Source: Auriscalpium vulgare (Eukaryota; Basidiomycota; Agaricomycetes; Russulales; Auriscalpiaceae). Taken from it: 64,000 nucleotides of DNA. Position 1 is the first letter of the stretch, and every line of letters starts with the position of its first letter. The notes below the pieces were generated by a model. That model did no database searches, was not told where the DNA came from, and worked only from the letters and a program-made list of their open reading frames with translations. The translations under genes and the position numbers were made by a program. The stretch lies in contig JAHBBC010000020.1 of NCBI GenBank assembly GCA_019915015.1, positions 1,029,611-1,093,610 on the forward strand, in the 5' to 3' direction. Positions 1 through 10,506 of this stretch are shown in pieces.

Positions 1-751
1 CTTTCTCCCGCGCAAGGCTTGGGTAATCTGTGATGCGAGCACTTCTAGTTCTGGCACCGGACTAAATTGACTTGTCGTTGAAATCTGCTATCTTTCGGGC
101 AGACCAGGCTCGTGCATTCTTGTTTACCAGTTGCGGTGATACACTGGTGATACACGGGCTCAAGGGTGATCAAGCCCGGCGTCCCCGACCCAGCCGAAGG
201 CGAAGTTTCGATCACTGGGCCGGGATGGGATGTGTTGCCTGCAGGCTGAGAAACCGGTGGTCACCACAACTGCGAGTCATCTACAATCACATGTCAGAAG
301 ACATTGTGCGCATCTCACCAAATCCGCTGCCATCGCCTCTTGCTTCCCTAATCTCACCTGCCAATTTGTCGCCAGTCGCCAGTTGCCGTACTTCCTTCCT
401 CCGGCACGAAGGCTCGAAACTCGTGCGGCCGGCCGAGAGCAGCTCACTGGGACATGGGAGCTTGTCGTGCGGTCGACCAGGAGTTCGGTCGTCGTCCCTC
501 ACCACCTCCATCTCAGCAGTTGGACGCACGTCACAAGGAGGTCGGCGGCGATGAAGCTCCTTGGGCGTCGCCTCGAAGGAAATTTTGCCGGCCCGAAGGA
601 AGTCCTGCGAGCGAAATTTGGGGACGAGTGAGCGCAGGCGGAGGGGGGCGGACTGCGCATCACTTTCGGCAAATGCCGGCGAACAGGATAGGAGCTTCGA
701 GTGCTGCTTTCTCTTCCTTTTCATCAAGTCGCTTGCAGGTTTAGAGAAATC
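1..751. other. Left-edge region without a supported gene
   Basis: Open frames here are short, overlap one another on both strands and show no domain I recognise. The right part is probably the upstream region of the F-box gene that begins at 752. Nothing else is supported. Confidence 0.5.
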
Positions 752-2451
752 ATGGAACAAAGCGCGGAGCATACGCTCAGGTGCGATATCCGGATCCTAT
801 GTACCTTCTACTGTTCCGACGCAGTACCCGCAGCACGCAGAGCGAGATCGGGCAGCTTGGCGACATCAACAGAGCGCTGGCACCCATATCCTCCCTCCCT
901 AACGAAGTTCTGGAAGACATCTTCTCTGAATACGCTCGCATAATGGGCCCGCAAGCCTGGATCGGCATCCTGCTCGTCTGCCGCCGCTGGACAAACGTCG
1001 CATTGAACCACGGCAAGCTCTGGACTTCTATATTGTACTCCTCGTCAGAGGATCGGGATCGCACAGAAATACAACTCCGGAGATCCAAAGACTCCCCACT
1101 GTCGTGTTTGTTCAAGTGTGAGGAGGAGGAAGACATTATCATGATGGCTGAGGTTCTGCTCAAGCACGGACCTCGTATCCGGTCCCTTTGCGTTTTCATG
1201 GACTCGGAGAGGGAACTTGAAGAAGAAGTCGTCCATAAAATGCTCAGGAATATCAAGAATTTTCCCAAACTCGAGGAGATGGCCCTTCACTTCCTCTACT
1301 TACCGGAGTTTGATCTCAGCGGCGCCCTGCAACTACGCAATATTTCGCTTATTGGCATCCGGCTTACTGGTTGGAACCACTGGCACCTTTCTGAATTGAC
1401 GGAGCTCAAGTTGCGCGTGGACGAAGAGGATTCACCCCCTGTAACAGTCGAGGAATTTTTCTCCTTCTTGCGGTGCTCACCCCGGCTCCGCACTCTGGAC
1501 CTCGAATATCACCTACCAATTCCTCGGGCTGCCGGCGACGAACTCCTTTCCCCTGATGCTGATAACAAAGTCCACCTCCCTCACTTGAATCGCCTCCGGC
1601 TACATGACAACATGCAGAAGATACAGTTTCTGCTCCAAAGCTTTACAATCCCGTCGACGTGTTCGCTGCGTATTAAGATAAAGGACGTAGAGCTCGGCAG
1701 CGACATGCTGGGCCTCCTGAAGTCGATCCGGCTCCATCTACGCGGAAAAGGGGCGCCTGTTTACCGCGCCATCGCCATCATCAGCGAAGAATCGGAAGAT
1801 GGCCCGTTTGTCAGAGTTGGCGCTGACACCGCGGCGTCCGACTACACATGGTCCAACAGTGTCCACTTCATCTTGACCGCCACTTTGGATACCCACCGCG
1901 AAGCTCATAGGCTTCTTGTCAAGATTCTCGATGTCATTCCCCTCGAGTCCACGCGACATCTACAAATTGTGCTAGATCAAGATATTGAAATCCTGTCACT
2001 CAAGGTGTGGCGTGCGATCTTCCAACGCCTGCCGCACCTCGAGGTCATCGCTGCCGAGGACCGTCACATGCTGCGAGTTCTGAAGGGGCTGACCGATTCC
2101 GTCCAGCGGGGCGTGGGTGGGTTGTCCGGGAGGAAACGGCGTCGCGCGGCATATTGTGGACTGACCCCGCCCACGCGTCTGCATGTGTCAGTTCCATATG
2201 TCTATGGAGAGGATTCGTCGGAGGTGTCGGAGCGTGTCGGAGCGTTGGCCGAGCCGCTTGCAGCGTTCAAGGCGATGGAGGCGCCATTCAAGCCTGCAGG
2301 AGTGCCTCTTGGTACACTGGACATAAAGGGTATCAAGAGAGACCACGTGTCGGCGTGCGGCCTGGAGCCGTTGTGCTCGCATGTCGGGCAGCTGTTGATT
2401 CAGGGAGAGCCGTGGAATTCAGCTACTCAAGCCAAGGGTGGAGCCAACTAG
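752..2451 (+). CDS. F-box protein with LRR-like C-terminal region
   Basis: Probable substrate-binding subunit of an SCF-type ubiquitin ligase; the target is unknown. Exons are 752-780 and 834-2451, giving 548 residues. The F-box core sits near residues 27-75 (ISSLPNEVLEDIF, then LLVCRRW and LW). A long region with leucine-rich spacing follows, and the C-terminus has the family signature around GEPW. I chose the ATG at 752 because joining it across a 53-base intron (781-833) keeps frame in phase 2. The same tiny first exon with a phase-2 intron recurs in four paralogues in this window. An alternative acceptor at 824 also keeps frame, and the ATG at 799 would be an intron-free start. F-box function is family knowledge; the gene model is inferred. 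Confidence 0.8.
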
Positions 2452-2572
2452 GAGGTGGCAAATATCAGCTTTGACATCTGTGTTTGTTAAATTTCCGATA
2501 TTAAAATACAGTCACGTTTGTTCATCTGATGCCTAGTATTGAGAGTAAATTCAGGCTAGGTGGCTTCAAGTT

Positions 2573-5500
2573 CTATGACCCTGCCTCCTGCATCGGTAGC
2601 TCTGGGACCGTGGCTATGTTTGGCGCCGCCGCCGACGCATCCGTTGCCAGCATCCCTATCTCCTCACCCTCAGCCAACCCCATCACCGTCTGCCCCTCGT
2701 ACGACGGCGTGGACGCCGGTGTCCACACCGTCGCCCCAATCAGAAGCCTCTTCGCCAGCGGGCCCAACAGTGGCGTACGGAATGGCACGCCTGTGCCCAC
2801 CAGTTCCAGCTCGTCCCACACTTGCCCCGCGTACTTCGCCGCGTGCGGCGCGTGCGTGTCACGATACAGCGTGAGCAGTTCCTCGAGTCTTGCAGAAATA
2901 CGACAAGGGTCCGCGTAGTCCTCCGCTCCCGTCGAGCAGAGGACGGATAGACACACAGAGGACGGGGAAATTGCCTGCAGCACACGATTTCGTTGCATTA
3001 GAGTGAACTTCGATGCTCGAGGGCCAGACCGCAGCACGTCCAAAAGACCGCCGACCATGTTGAGCATCGCCGCATCGGCGCCGCCGTGCAAGCGCGCCGC
3101 GTGCGGCAGCCGGCTGAAGATTGCGCGCCACGTCGCCCGCGAGCACAGTGTGCGCGGCATGCCGGCGCAATCCACGTCCACTACGCCCTCGAGCGGGAAC
3201 GCATCGAGCACGCGCGAAACGACCGTGCGGACCGCGCGCTGTCGCAGCCCGAGGCAGTCTATCACCACCGAAACCTGCCCCGGCTGTTTTGACTGGTGTT
3301 CGTGCGCGCCATCTTTGTTGCGCAAAGTGAGGGCAGTATTGTATAGTCCATCGTTCCACGCGACGCTGAGCGCGCGCATCGGAGAACGCCCCGCCTGGCG
3401 CGCAACGCAGCGAAGGGGGTGCGTGAAATGCTTGAGCTCGCCCCCAGTGTGTACGTACAGCGGGCAGAGAAACAGAGTCACAGTGGGAGGAATCGTGAGG
3501 GCGCGCAGCAGTGCGCCAATGCCGGGGCACGACTCGCTAATGTCGAAATCCTCGAGCGCCGGCAGCTCGATTGTGGGGAAGCGTGGGCGATGTTGCGAGA
3601 GCGTGGCGAGCGCGTCCGCGTCCTGAGCGAACACGCTGTTGAGAGTGAGGGCCCGCAGGCCTGGCGACTGGGCGATGCTCCCGAGGAGCTCTGCGAGCGA
3701 GACACCTGCATCCGAGGACGTGTTTGGGGTGATGACGTGCAGCTCCGTGAGGTTCGCGAACAGTCCCCAGCTGCGGATCCACACGCCCTGCAGATGCACG
3801 GTGGACAAGCGCGGTGCGGCGCCGGGATGCAGCAGCTGTTCTGGAAACACACACGGCTGCACATATATGTCATTGTCCAGGTAAAGGTTCTCCATGATGG
3901 GCAGGTCCTGCGTGCCGGCAAATAAACCCTCGACCGCCTTCGACGTGCCCCCAAGGCAGATGGTACGCACACGCTGGCCGTAGTCGGACAGGAATGCACG
4001 GGCGTGCGCGACGTTGGAGGTGTCGACGAAGCCCATGTAGCATGTTAGCGGGTAGTTCCCCGCGCGTGTGAGGTGCGTGCGCGTGCGCGGGGACGTGAGC
4101 CAATCTGGAGACAGCACCGTGATGTGCGCCCAGAGCGCGGGGAGAGCGAGCGCGCAGGAGGTCCATCGGCGGCACACGTAGAGGATGGGGGTCCAGGGAC
4201 GCGTTGTGAAGTGCGTGTGGATGGTGCTTCTCGTAGTGTATGCGACCTCGAGCAAGACGCGTGCAAGGATCTCGTTGGGAAGGAGAGAGATTGGTAAGGT
4301 GTCGTTGAGTGCAGAGTGGAGGTCCGCTAAGCGCTGGTGGAGAGTACGTATTTGAGCGACCACGGATGTGCGGGCCAGCTCGCGATCGCTGAGCTTGGGG
4401 GTCAGACGCGACCGGCGCCGGCGCCCCTGGCACCACCAGAGTTTCGCAGTCATCTCCGCAGCCATGGCCAATGCTGCCAGCAGCCCCATCTCCTCACCTG
4501 CCGATGGCTCCACTAGTTCCGGGCTCATCGATGGCCTCAACGATCCCACCGTATTGCCAGTGGCCCCGATAATGATATTCCCCACCAGCGAGTGCAGCTG
4601 CAGCAGACGCACTAGCATATCATATGGCACGCCCGTGCCCACCAGCTCCAACATGCCCCACATCTTCCCCTTTGGCTTCCCTTCGTGCGGTGCGTCAGTG
4701 TCACGATACAGCGTGAGCAGCGCCGCGAGCCTTTCAAAGTAATGAGAAGCGTAGATCCCAATGGGGCGGAGAATACGTAGATGTGGTTGTGGCAGCGATG
4801 GGTCGGTGACTCCAGCACGCTGCAGCATACGGTATCGCTGCGCGAGAACTGACTTTGACGCTCGAGGGCCTGACATCAACACGTCCACAAGGCCGCCGAC
4901 CATGCTGAGCGTCGACTCATCGACGCAGCCATGCAAGCCCGCCGCGAACGGCAGCCGACTGAAGATTGCGCGCCATGTCGCGCGCGAGAACCGCGCGCCG
5001 GGCATGCCCGTGCAGTCCACGTCCACGACGTCTTCGAGAGAGAATGCATCCAACACGCGCAAGACGGCCGTGCGCACCGCGCGCTGTCGCAGCCCGTGGT
5101 GGTCTATCACCACCAAAACCTGCCCGGGATGTTCGTGCGAACCGTGTGTGTTGCGCAGCGCGAGGGCCGTAACGAAGTCGGAGCCAGATTCCGCCGCGCT
5201 GAGCGCGCGCATTGGAGAACGTCCCGCCTGGCGCACGATGCGGCGCAGCGGGTGCGTGAAATGCTTGACCTCGCTTCCGGTGCGTACGGACAGCGTGCGG
5301 AGAAGCAGATTCACGGTGGGCGGAAGTGCGAGGGTGCACAGCAGTGCGCCAATGCTGGGGCACGACTCGCTGATTTTGAGATCCTCGAGTGCGGGCAGCT
5401 CGATTGTGGGAATGGATGGGCGATGCTGCAAGAGTGTGGCGAGCGTGTCCGCGTCCTGAGCGAGCACGCTGTCGAGCGTGAGCCTACGCAGGCCTGGCGA

Positions 5501-6202
5501 CTGGGCGATGCTGCCGAGGAGCTCTGCGAGCGAGACACCTAATTCCGAGGACGTGTTTGGGGCGATGACGTGCAGCTCGGTGAGGTTCGCAAACAGTCCC
5601 CAGCTCCGGATTTGCACCGCGCGCAGATGTAGGGTGGACAAGCGCGGTGCGGCGCCGGCACGCAGGAGCTGCTCGGGAAACGAACATGCTGCCGTGTCAC
5701 CCAAATGCATGTCCTTGTACAGTAGGAGGTGCTCAAGGATGGGCAGATCTGAGTCTTGCGCGCCAGCAAATAAACCCTCGACCGCTGCTGACATGCCACT
5801 CAGGCGCAGCGTGCGCACACGCGACCCGTGGTGGCACAGGAATGCGCAGGTGGGTTCGAGGCCGGACATATGGAGGCGGTTAATGTCGCATGTAAGTGGA
5901 TAGTTCGCCGCGCGTGCGAGGCCCGTGCGCATGAGGTCCGTGAACCATTCGGGAGCCTGTATGACAATGCGCGCCCAGAGCGCGGGCAGGGTGAGCGCGC
6001 AGGCGCGCCATCGGCGGCACACGAGGAGAATGGATGTCCAGCGTGCAGGGGCAGGGTCGACGGTGTGTCCCATGGCGTAGGCGACCTTGAGCAAGATGCT
6101 CGCAAGGATTTCATTTGGGAGGAGAGATATCGGTAAGGTATCGTTGAGTGTGCCGTGTAGATCGGCGAGCTGTTGATGGAGAGCAAGGACTTCGGCGGCC
6201 AT
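2573..6202 (-). CDS. Double F-box fusion protein, 1,209 residues
   Basis: One uninterrupted frame holds two complete F-box/LRR-like units. Unit 1 has its F-box near residues 21-68 (LPISLLPNEILASILL, LLVCRRW). Unit 2 has its F-box near residues 634-682 (LPISLLPNEILARVLL, CRRW). Typical family members are about 550-600 residues, so this is twice the usual size. The linker just before unit 2 aligns at DNA level with the 5' flank of unit 1: both contain CTGACCCCCAA, then GATCGCGAGCT, at matching spacing. The ATG of unit 1 (6202-6200) corresponds to a GTG in unit 2 (4363-4361). I infer a tandem duplication in which unit 2 lost its start codon and unit 1 its stop, so that the old leader now codes. 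Two separately transcribed genes remain possible. Presumed SCF adaptor. Confidence 0.75.
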   Translation of the reverse strand: MAAEVLALHQQLADLHGTLNDTLPISLLPNEILASILLKVAYAMGHTVDPAPARWTSILLVCRRWRACALTLPALWARIVIQAPEWFTDLMRTGLARAANYPLTCDINRLHMSGLEPTCAFLCHHGSRVRTLRLSGMSAAVEGLFAGAQDSDLPILEHLLLYKDMHLGDTAACSFPEQLLRAGAAPRLSTLHLRAVQIRSWGLFANLTELHVIAPNTSSELGVSLAELLGSIAQSPGLRRLTLDSVLAQDADTLATLLQHRPSIPTIELPALEDLKISESCPSIGALLCTLALPPTVNLLLRTLSVRTGSEVKHFTHPLRRIVRQAGRSPMRALSAAESGSDFVTALALRNTHGSHEHPGQVLVVIDHHGLRQRAVRTAVLRVLDAFSLEDVVDVDCTGMPGARFSRATWRAIFSRLPFAAGLHGCVDESTLSMVGGLVDVLMSGPRASKSVLAQRYRMLQRAGVTDPSLPQPHLRILRPIGIYASHYFERLAALLTLYRDTDAPHEGKPKGKMWGMLELVGTGVPYDMLVRLLQLHSLVGNIIIGATGNTVGSLRPSMSPELVEPSAGEEMGLLAALAMAAEMTAKLWWCQGRRRRSRLTPKLSDRELARTSVVAQIRTLHQRLADLHSALNDTLPISLLPNEILARVLLEVAYTTRSTIHTHFTTRPWTPILYVCRRWTSCALALPALWAHITVLSPDWLTSPRTRTHLTRAGNYPLTCYMGFVDTSNVAHARAFLSDYGQRVRTICLGGTSKAVEGLFAGTQDLPIMENLYLDNDIYVQPCVFPEQLLHPGAAPRLSTVHLQGVWIRSWGLFANLTELHVITPNTSSDAGVSLAELLGSIAQSPGLRALTLNSVFAQDADALATLSQHRPRFPTIELPALEDFDISESCPGIGALLRALTIPPTVTLFLCPLYVHTGGELKHFTHPLRCVARQAGRSPMRALSVAWNDGLYNTALTLRNKDGAHEHQSKQPGQVSVVIDCLGLRQRAVRTVVSRVLDAFPLEGVVDVDCAGMPRTLCSRATWRAIFSRLPHAARLHGGADAAMLNMVGGLLDVLRSGPRASKFTLMQRNRVLQAISPSSVCLSVLCSTGAEDYADPCRISARLEELLTLYRDTHAPHAAKYAGQVWDELELVGTGVPFRTPLLGPLAKRLLIGATVWTPASTPSYEGQTVMGLAEGEEIGMLATDASAAAPNIATVPELPMQEAGS

Positions 6203-7683
6203 AGTTGAACGGGAGAGCTCGCGATCACTGAGAATTGGGGGTCAGGCGAGGGAAAGGAGAAGACAGTCAAGGCCATACCTCTTTGCATCGACTATCATGC
6301 CGTTTCTGCAGCTGAGCTACGACAGCAGGGGATATGACCTGTAAGAAATTGTCTGTAACGCGCGAGAGAGTGGTCAACAAGAGAAAGCACATACTATGGT
6401 TGCCGGCGTGCAGATATACCACTAGCGCCGTCCGAGTACAAGAGTCCTAGTCATCGCAGATGCTCCCACGGAGTGTCAATGAGACGCCAAACGGCTTGAT
6501 GACGCTTCGCGAGTTCAATTGTTGCAACGTTGAGCTTGAGTATTGAGTGCTGAGTGCCCTATCCATCTTCCTTGCGGTACTCTGCATAGCACGACGCGGC
6601 CCGCCGAGCCTGAGCAACGCAGATCGAGCGAGTCCTACTCGTTGCCTTCGATGCGAGCACGATCACCCACCCAATCTCCACCTGTAGGTGCACGAACTTG
6701 ATGAGCTCAGTGACGTCTGCGAACTTGCCCGACGGCTTGTCGCTGATGGATGAGCGAAACCTGGGGATGAGTGAGCGCAGGCGGAGGAGGGTGGAGTGTC
6801 TGCCAGAATAATTGTCGACTCACTCTGCGCGCTGGCGGTTCGGCAGACGCCGAAACGATAATGAGTACTAGTAGTACTATCACGGTCTACTATCACCGTG
6901 ACCGTCTTCCGATTTGCCCCAAGTCTTATTAGTGCTGCTGGACAAAATCACAAACTGCGCACTCTTATCTCAACATCTGCTGTGCAATCAAGTGGCGGGC
7001 GTATGTAGGAGCCACCCCCGTGACATACTATCCAGTCGATCGCCGGTATGCTCACTGGTATGTAGATTTTCCAATTGGCGTCATGCCCGTGAAGTCGAGG
7101 AGGTGAGCTTCAAGTGGTCGCCGACTCTTGCAATATCTGGCTCAAGACTCTTTTTAGTCTCTAAGCCGTTGACCGTATCCGTCGCTCTCTCTGGCATTTA
7201 CTATGCATCGAAACATAGAGTGTTCCTTGGCTACCCATGCCATTGTCTCTTTTCGCGCCTTTGACTCGACTAGCCGCGTGTTTGATGGAAGCTGTACACT
7301 ATTGAAGAACTAGCGCCTTTTCCTTATTCTTCCGCCGCTCTTTCTCTCATCTTCTCTCGAAAGCGCCTTGGCAACACAAACACAAACGGCCGTCGTCCTC
7401 TCCGTTGCCGAGTTATCTTGTGTGGTGTGTAGAACAATCGATGCCGCTGTTGTGTTTTGGCTCGGCCGCACGCCACTCGCTTATGGACGCCTCAGCCGGA
7501 TAGCCTGCAATCGGCCTTCCGACGCATGCCTTCCATTGTCTCTCTACTTATAAATTCACGCAGTTAGGACGATGGCCTGGCATCCAAACGAACCAAGTGC
7601 GTCTACTTTGTCTGTCGCCCAGCTGAAATCTGCTCTGACGGGTTGCGCAGATATCACTGTCAAAACTCGCCGCAAGTCGCATC
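6203..7683. other. Intergenic region between divergent F-box and coiled-coil genes
   Basis: About 1.5 kb with no open frame carrying a recognisable domain. The first 60 bases left of 6260 are the 5' leader of the F-box fusion and match the linker inside that gene. A short ATG frame at 7572 can be spliced across 7597-7650, but it stops at once and does not join the downstream gene. Confidence 0.5.
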
Positions 7684-8178
7684 ATGGTTTCCCCGACATC
7701 CTCCGCTTCGACATCGAGCGATAGCCTCGCCGCGGATCTTGCCGCATCGCTGAGCATCGCTACAGAGCAGAGCTCTCCTGAACAAGGTCTGTCCATATGC
7801 ATTTTTGCACGCCTGCGACGTCTTGCTCACTCATACACAGTGGCACGCGCCATTCTGTGCGCCGACGACGACGGTGCATCCTCGGATTCCGCTTGCGACG
7901 GTCCTGACTGGGTCGACGAGGATATCCTCGCTGGCAACATCGACAAGCACAACGAGGAGGTCTGGCAGATGTACCAGTGGGTACGGGACTACGCGCGTCG
8001 CATCCACGCCGTTCTCACCGATATCGAATCGCTCGTCGAGGACGCACCTGAGCACCGCGAGGAAATGGAGGAGCTGGTACGCGTGCAGCAGGAGCAGCTC
8101 ACCAAGACGTGGGATATGGTCGAGCGGCTGAAGGGGGAGCTCGATCTCCCTTTATCCACCAGTAAAGTTCAGGGTTGA
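7684..8178 (+). CDS. Small acidic coiled-coil protein, unknown function
   Basis: Exons 7684-7786 and 7841-8178 give 146 residues. The N-terminus is Ser/Ala-rich. The C-terminal two thirds are charged and helical with a coiled-coil look (EEMEELVRVQQEQL, then WDMVERLKGEL). The 54-base intron has a gt donor and a cag acceptor, is a multiple of three and has no stop. An unspliced reading would therefore add 18 residues; I prefer splicing because the inserted stretch is unlike its surroundings. No family recognised. It stands between two F-box genes and shares no sequence with them. Confidence 0.55.
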   Translation: MVSPTSSASTSSDSLAADLAASLSIATEQSSPEQGLSICIFARLRRLAHSYTVARAILCADDDGASSDSACDGPDWVDEDILAGNIDKHNEEVWQMYQWVRDYARRIHAVLTDIESLVEDAPEHREEMEELVRVQQEQLTKTWDMVERLKGELDLPLSTSKVQG

Positions 8179-8352
8179 GCTGGTTGCATTGGCTGCTCAT
8201 TTTCTATCTATTCTTTGTGTCCGGTGTGGTTCAAATTTATCATGTGTGTATGGTCAGATGTCGGGAAAGCCTGAATATTATTATCTGATAAGATTTCTTT
8301 TCATGACCCGGGCTCGGCGACTCAGTGGCTTGACTCTTAGACTTCAACTTCA

Positions 8353-10188
8353 ATGGCAAACATGGATTCTAAGCCCAGGTACGCCAAAGAAATGCAATCT
8401 CAGCACTCCTGTGCGTGCTCAAGTGGTGTTTTCAGCGCTCGTCAGAGCCAAATTGACAAGCTCGACGCTCGACTCGCCGACCTCAAGATCCAGCGCAACG
8501 CGCTAGCCCCTATATCCATCCTCCCCGACGAGCTGCTCGGCGAAATCTTCGTCAACTGCGCCGTCACGGACGATGACTTTTTGACAGCCAGTGTTAGCAT
8601 CAGCCTCGTTTGCCGCCGCTGGGCTAGCGTGGCATCGAGCCATGCCAAGCTCTGGTCATACGTGGGCCACTACTCGCCGGCCGACTGGAGTCGCACAAAT
8701 TTGCGTCTGATAAGGTCGAAGGAGCACCCGCTTACCTGCGATTTTAGCATTGCGGGCGAAAACAGTGCCTGGGACGTGTCTACGGTACTGCTGGTCCACG
8801 GACATCGTGTCCGCCATCTCAATATCGATACAGCAGCCGACCGCGATGGCCTCAAAACCGCGTTTGCGCATATTGAAACCCTTCCCATGCTCAACACGCT
8901 CTCGCTATTTTTGGATGCAGGCGAGCACTACGATCTGCCAGGGTTCGTGCTCGACGGTGGTGCTCCGCACCTACGCAACATCTCACTACATGGCATTGGG
9001 TTCACTGGATGGGAGCATCTGTCCAATCTCACAGAGCTGAAGCTCTGCCAGCGTACCGATGGCAATGTACTCCTTCCTGTTCCATCATTCGGCGAATTCT
9101 CCTCCTTCCTGCGGCGCTCTCCCCAACTCCGCACTCTGAAGCTCGACCATTTCCTGCCGCATACCATCGTAACCGACATCTCTGTCGACGGGGAGAACGC
9201 CGTAATCCACCTCCCTTACTTGGAGTCCCTTCAATTGAAAGACAACCTGGAGCAGATGCAGTCTCTCCTCCAAGTCCTCACGATTCCGTCTTCGACCTCG
9301 CTGAACATCATGGGGGACGCGGGTGACGTCTGGTTTCCGAGCGACGTGGTTCATCTTGCAAAGTGCATCCGACTTCACCTGCGCAGTCCCGGTGCACCGA
9401 CTCTACGTTTCCTCGGGATCTACCTTAGCGTCCGCCTTCGCGGACACACCGTCTTCACAGCCGACCCAGCGTCGGGCGATGGCGAACACGCCCATTTCAG
9501 CTTGTCAGCACGTCTATCCGCCGGGAGTACCAACCGGAGGGTCATCTACAAGATCCTCGATGCCATACCCCTCGATTCCGTCACGTACCTCCATGCAACA
9601 CAAAGCCCGGGCCCGATGGATCAACTTGGAGTATCACACACTATTTGGCGCGCGATATGTCAGCGCCTACCGCGAGTCGAGGTCGTCCGGACTGCAATCG
9701 ATGAGTACATGGTGCAGGTCGTGCAGGGTCTTGTAGGCGCCGTCCAGCGCGGGGCGCGAGGACTGTCGGGGAAGAAGAGGCGTCGAGCTGAGCAAGCGGG
9801 ACTCGCCCCACCCTCACGTCTGGATCTTGTTGCGTCTCCGGTGGAGCACCCCGACACTGCACTGCATGTGCAGTGTTTCAGCGCATTGGACGCATTGCTC
9901 ACGGTGTACAAGCTCATGGACGCTTCATCCAAACCCTCTGGCGTGCCCTTGGGCACGCTGTCCATAGAGGGCGTCCTCAGCGAGGTTCATCCTTTTCGAG
10001 AGCGGCTGCACTCGCGTGTCGGACAGCTGGTGATCGATGGGCGGCCGTGGGATCCGGTGACGTGGAGGAAGATGTTGAAGCAAGCTAGGAGAGAGCGCAG
10101 AGCCTTGACGGTGAAATATGGCGAGGACCGAAACGAACCCCTTAGCTCGGACTCCGAACCAGAGGTTAGCGCTGGTGGTGCGGCTTAG
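8353..10188 (+). CDS. F-box protein with LRR-like C-terminal region
   Basis: Exons 8353-8378 and 8436-10188, 592 residues. The N-terminal helix (DKLDARLADLKIQRNAL) leads into the F-box (ISILPDELLGEIF, SLVCRRW, KLW) near residues 31-80. Leucine-rich repeats of irregular length follow, and the tail is acidic. The 57-base intron 8379-8435 lies in phase 2 after nine codons. Because it is in frame and stop-free, the unspliced product (611 residues) is also open. Closest in this window to the gene at 752, with a shared central block around SFLRxSPxLRTL. Presumed SCF adaptor; substrate unknown. Confidence 0.82.
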   Translation: MANMDSKPRYAKEMQSQHSCACSSGVFSARQSQIDKLDARLADLKIQRNALAPISILPDELLGEIFVNCAVTDDDFLTASVSISLVCRRWASVASSHAKLWSYVGHYSPADWSRTNLRLIRSKEHPLTCDFSIAGENSAWDVSTVLLVHGHRVRHLNIDTAADRDGLKTAFAHIETLPMLNTLSLFLDAGEHYDLPGFVLDGGAPHLRNISLHGIGFTGWEHLSNLTELKLCQRTDGNVLLPVPSFGEFSSFLRRSPQLRTLKLDHFLPHTIVTDISVDGENAVIHLPYLESLQLKDNLEQMQSLLQVLTIPSSTSLNIMGDAGDVWFPSDVVHLAKCIRLHLRSPGAPTLRFLGIYLSVRLRGHTVFTADPASGDGEHAHFSLSARLSAGSTNRRVIYKILDAIPLDSVTYLHATQSPGPMDQLGVSHTIWRAICQRLPRVEVVRTAIDEYMVQVVQGLVGAVQRGARGLSGKKRRRAEQAGLAPPSRLDLVASPVEHPDTALHVQCFSALDALLTVYKLMDASSKPSGVPLGTLSIEGVLSEVHPFRERLHSRVGQLVIDGRPWDPVTWRKMLKQARRERRALTVKYGEDRNEPLSSDSEPEVSAGGAA

Positions 10189-10506
10189 TATTTTCAACAC
10201 CTCTGGTCTTTTTCCTTCGACGAATGACCCTCGCGTTCAGGTAACACCAAATTTGATCTATCTCTGAATTCATGTATAAATCTCGTCGCATATATAGTTA
10301 TAGCAGAAATGCTAGCAAGATGTACGATAGCAGAGTAAGCGCGGAAGTTCGAGTTAATAGGGCTACAACGATCGTAATGGTGGTTCGTGAATGAGAGGAG
10401 TGCGAGGAAATCAAAATACAGATGGAAAGTAATCTGAGTATGGCTACAAATCAACCGCCGGGGCGAATATTCATGGAGAAAGAGTCTGAGAAAAGCTGAC
10501 GATGCG

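Noticed and set aside
6260..6335. Possible tRNA gene on the minus strand (GTAGCTCAGCTGCAG resembles an A box)
   Set aside because: No matching B box (GGTTCGA type), no acceptor stem and no anticodon arm at the right distance.
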